Notes under the pieces: model-generated
What the model saw: the letters and a program-made list of their open reading frames with translations, nothing else
What the model was told of the DNA's origin: nothing
Databases searched by the model: none
Program-made: the position numbers and the translations under genes
Part shown: positions 48,697-64,000 of the stretch, one piece after another
Position numbering within the stretch: the stretch's first letter is position 1
How the letters are laid out: each line of letters opens with the position of its first letter
DNA from: Phocoena phocoena
Lineage: Eukaryota; Chordata; Mammalia; Artiodactyla; Phocoenidae
Length of the DNA stretch: 64,000 nucleotides
NCBI RefSeq assembly: GCF_963924675.1
Contig: NC_089232.1
Coordinates: 55,325,229-55,389,228 of the forward strand
Direction of reading: 5' to 3'

Positions 48697-49470
48697 TCTA
48701 TAAACACTGGAGAGGGTGTGGAGAAAAGGGAACCTTCCTACACTGTCGGTGGGAATGTAAATTGGTACAGCCACTGTGGAGAACAGTAGGGAGGTTCCTT
48801 AAAAAACTAAAAATAGAGCTACCATATGCCCCAGTAATCCCACACCTAGGACAATATCTGGAGAAAACCATAATTCAAAAAGATGCATGCACCTGATGTT
48901 CATGGCAGCACTGATTACAATACCAGGACATGGAAGCAACCTAAATGTCCATCGACAGAGGAACGGATAAAGAAAATGTGGTACATGTATACAATGGAAT
49001 ATTAGCCATAAAAAGGAATGAAGTAGTGCCATTTGCAGAGACGTGGATGGACCTAGAGATTGTCATACAGAGTGAAATAAGTCAGAAAGAGAAAAACAAA
49101 GATCGTATAATATTGCATTTATGGAATCTAGAAAAGTGGTACAGATGAACTTATTGGCAAAGGAGAAATAGAGTCACAGATGTAGAGAACAAACTTATGG
49201 TTATCAAGGGGGGAAGGTGGAGGGGTGGGACAAATTGGGAGATTGGGATTGACATATACACACTATTATGTATAAAACAGATAACTAATGAGAACCTATT
49301 GTTTAGCACAGGGAACCCTACTCAATGATCTGTGGTGACCTAAATGGGAAGGAAATCTAAAAAAGAGTGGATATATGTATATGTATAACTGATTCACTTT
49401 GCTATACAGCAGAAACTAACACAACATTGTAAAGCAACTATACTCCAATAAAAATTAATTTAAAAAAATA
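48697..49470 (+). mobile_element. L1 LINE 3' part, sense
   Basis: Continues ORF2 after the SINE (AACACTGGAGAGGGTGTGG, GAGCTACCATATGCCCCAG, GTACATGTATACAATGGAAT) through the 3' UTR to CAACTATACTCCAATAAAAATT. Stops interrupt the frame. Confidence 0.9.
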
Positions 49471-49479
49471 AAAATAAAA

Positions 49480-49675
49480 TGGATAACCAACAAGGACCTA
49501 CTGTATAGCACAGGGAACTCTGCTCAATATTATGCAACAACCTAAACGGGAAAAGAATTTTAAAAAGAAGAGATACATGTATATGTGTAGCTGAATCGCT
49601 TTGCTGTACACCTGAAACTAACACAACATTGTTAATCAACTATACTCCAATATAAAATAAAAAGTTTAAAAAAAT
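49480..49675 (+). mobile_element. Second L1 3' UTR fragment, sense
   Basis: AAAATGGATAACCAACAAGG to CTATACTCCAATATAAAATAAA repeats the L1 3' end directly after the first one: either a short separate insertion into the A tail or a duplicated end. Confidence 0.85.
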
Positions 49676-50850
49676 AAAAAGTAAAATGCAGGGTAACTGT
49701 CATTCTTTTCTTTGAACTACATATCAGAACATCTGTTGGGCTGAAATCATGGAGGTTTTTATTTCCTTGTAGTGGGAATTCATTCATGCCTTTATCTACC
49801 CACCCACCCATCCATCCATTTAACAAACATCCAATCATCTCCTCTGATTACTTGTAGATGAGAAAGACAAAGAATATGGTTTGAGTTATTTTGGTGCCAA
49901 ACAAGATTCTAGAAAGAAATGCTCAGAAAAAAAAACAAAACTAAATAAATAACTAAAAAGAAAAAGGAGGGAGAAGGGGGGCGAGGGGAGGGGTACGTGG
50001 AGAGGAAACAGGAGGATCCCAGCAGGGGAGGGCAGGAGTCTTGTTTGCTATCAGACTGGGGTTTTTTTGTTTTTGTTTTTGTTTTCCAAGCTAAAAAATT
50101 TATTTTTTCAAAAAAATATATATTTATTACAGAAAATTTAGAAAATACAGATAAGCAGAAATATGAAGAAATCATAACTCAAATATGACTTGCCAAAATT
50201 TTGGCACTTCCAGATTTTTTTCTATGAAAAAATATCTTTAATTCAAACTGCAAGTATTATCTTCAAATACAGTTTTTACTTAATAAAAGTAATTCGTCTG
50301 ACTGGGTTTTGATTTGCACAAGGAGCCCCTGTGTCTGAGGGTGCTGAGAAAACCCGCCCACCCCAGACAGCAGGGAGTGGCCAAGATGGGATGGGGGACA
50401 GGAGTCGGAGGAGTTTCGAGTTTCTTAAGCTCTACAGTCTGGATGCTGGTGTCTGAGCTATGTTCCTTCTCCTCCACCCTCACCTCCCTCCTCCAACACA
50501 CAGGCGCAATCTTCCTAAGAATTCTGAGTCGGGAAGAAAGCAGGTGTCCAATCGTCCTTCCCCCTCCTCCGCACCCACACAGGCAAGCATCGGGTCTCCC
50601 TGCGCCCCGAGGGTCCCGGGTTAGCGCCTCTCACCCCAGGCTGGAATCGTTAGCCCATTAGGTTTGTCCGCCCTCCGCACCCCGGATCCCAGATTCCTGA
50701 GGTCCGAGTGCCCGGTTCTTCATCTGTAAAACTCCTCATAAATTGTGGTGTGACTTGAATATGCCCCCAAGACACGAAAGGAGCTGAGAACAGTGCCAGG
50801 CACCTTGTCGGTGCTCTGCCCGCCACCTGCGAACGTAGGTGAGTGGACGG
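49676..50850. other. Intergenic sequence upstream of HAAO
   Basis: Includes an A- and G-rich stretch (about 49925-50000) and an AT-rich probable LINE relic at about 50095-50290. GC rises from about 50560. No gene recognised. Confidence 0.4.
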
Positions 50851-51519
50851 CGCCCCCCAGCCCGGCGCAGCGAGTACCTGTCTTGCGTCCGGGGCTCCCA
50901 GCATTGCGCCCCCCGCTGCTCCTCCTGTCCTCTCCCGACCCAGCCACAGGAAGAGCCGAGCAAGCAGCCCCCAAGAAATCTGCGGACCCTGGCCCGACCT
51001 CTGTCCTCGTGAAAGGATAGGGGACTAACATCAATCGGGGCCTATGGTGGCCGCTATGCAACCCCGAGATGGCTGTGTAGACATTCCCAGTTTTCAGATG
51101 AGGAAACTGAGGCCCCAACCCAGTGCCAGCACCCCTGTATTCAGGCGCTCTGGTTTACAAACCCGCCTTCTCCCCCTTATAGGATTTCTTTGGGGTTTCT
51201 CTGGGGCCCAGGCGGAAAGTCTGGGGACAAGGGACCAGGAAGTTTCTCGATCCTGTGACTTACGCCCGGATCGGGCGCCCTACTCCGGCGCGGGTGGGCG
51301 GGGCGCCCAGACTGTGCTGCGAGGCTGGGCTAGGCGGCGCGGAGCGCGCGGGGGCTCCAGACCAAAGTCCGAGAGGGGCCACAGCGCGTCACGGATGGTT
51401 GCCCCGCCCTTTGACCCTCGGGATGCTGATTAACCAGGCGGCCAATAGGCGGTCGGGCAGAGGCGCGCCCCTCCGACGGCGCGGAACACAAGGCTCTGGA
51501 GCGCGGCTCCTGGGGGACC
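50851..51519 (+). promoter_or_regulatory. HAAO: HAAO promoter and 5' UTR region
   Basis: GC- and CpG-rich with no TATA box at a suitable place. It contains an Sp1-type GC box GGGCGGGGC (51296-51304) and a CCAAT box (51442-51446, in GGCCAATAGGCGG) about 75 nt before the ATG. The stretch GCTGATTAACCAGG (about 51425-51438) contains ATTAAC, half of an HNF1 site, which would suit the known liver and kidney expression of HAAO. That link is inference. The transcription start cannot be fixed by sequence but is probably within about 50 nt upstream of 51520. Confidence 0.7.
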
Positions 51520-63624
<12,105 letters not shown>

Positions 63625-63985
63625 CTGATCCTCATGCTGCGGGCCCAGAGCTGCCACAGGGTGCCCCCGAGCGCCACCCCTGCCAAGTAACTCTCTCAGC
63701 CCCACCGCTTCTACGTGCACTGCTGCCGAGTGACTCAGTGTCTCCTGGGCCGGGTCCTGGACATCACTGTCATCCATCCTCCTCCTGTCCTCTCCAGGAT
63801 TGCCAGGTTCCTGGGGGCTGTAGCTCCCCTTCACCCCTAACAGCCGTCAGCCCACTGCCCTGCAGGGTTCTGCCGGGCGGACTGCTCCGAGGCCAGGGTC
63901 CTCTCCATCCCTCTGTCCACAGGCTCAGCGCAGCACCTGCCTGCTGCCAAGAAGGTCCTTAGTAAAGGCTTCCTGACAGACGGGC
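63625..63985 (+). other. HAAO: HAAO 3' UTR
   Basis: Noncoding tail of the last exon. No intact AATAAA occurs. The best signal is AGTAAA at 63961-63966, which would place cleavage at about 63980, close to the window end and in keeping with the short 3' UTR known for HAAO. Confidence 0.7.
63961..63966 (+). promoter_or_regulatory. HAAO: Variant polyadenylation signal AGTAAA
   Basis: AGTAAA is a known functional variant of AATAAA and is the only candidate between the stop codon and the end of the window. Confidence 0.65.
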
Positions 63986-64000
63986 ACCTATGGGTCTGCA

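Overview
This is a mammalian nuclear window. Several copies of a tRNA-derived SINE that starts GGCTTCCCTGGTGGCGCAGTGG (CHR-type, typical of cetaceans and their cetartiodactyl relatives) point to a whale or dolphin. That assignment is inference from repeat content. There are no operons, phage or bacterial features.

The one protein-coding gene I can support is HAAO (3-hydroxyanthranilate 3,4-dioxygenase). It lies on the + strand with ATG at 51520 and stop at 63622-63624. I resolved ten coding exons by splice sites, reading frame and similarity to the known vertebrate protein. They join to 861 nt, giving 286 residues with every iron ligand and substrate-binding residue I could check intact. Intron 8 uses a GC rather than GT donor. 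The second gene is an intron-containing tRNA-Ile with anticodon UAU on the minus strand (37265-37357), inside a CpG island about 14 kb upstream of HAAO.

Layout. 1-36.6 kb: intergenic DNA dominated by transposable elements, including SINEs, a 1.4 kb and a 5.3 kb antisense L1, an older sense L1, a MaLR-type LTR, MIR and other ancient repeats, plus a fresh-looking 165-bp tandem duplication and a perfect 30-bp inverted repeat. 36.6-38.0 kb: a mariner-type palindromic MITE, then the CpG island with the tRNA. 38-50.8 kb: intergenic, with an AT-rich repeat-poor stretch (39.9-40.9 kb), an unexplained GC-rich block (41.8-42.3 kb), old L1, MER20, nested SINEs and a rearranged L1. 50.85-51.52 kb: GC-rich HAAO promoter region. 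51.52-63.98 kb: HAAO with intronic SINEs, Tigger, MIR and a short L1 fragment only 42 nt upstream of exon 2. The window ends just past the likely HAAO polyadenylation site.

HAAO works in de novo NAD+ synthesis from tryptophan (kynurenine pathway); the tRNA serves translation of AUA codons. Nothing in the sequence links the two functionally. I found no convincing undescribed gene system. The most useful leads are the GC-AG intron with an adjacent G-quadruplex-capable tract, the L1 fragment near the exon 2 acceptor, the unexplained 41.8-42.3 kb GC-rich block, and several cleanly readable retrotransposition and duplication events.
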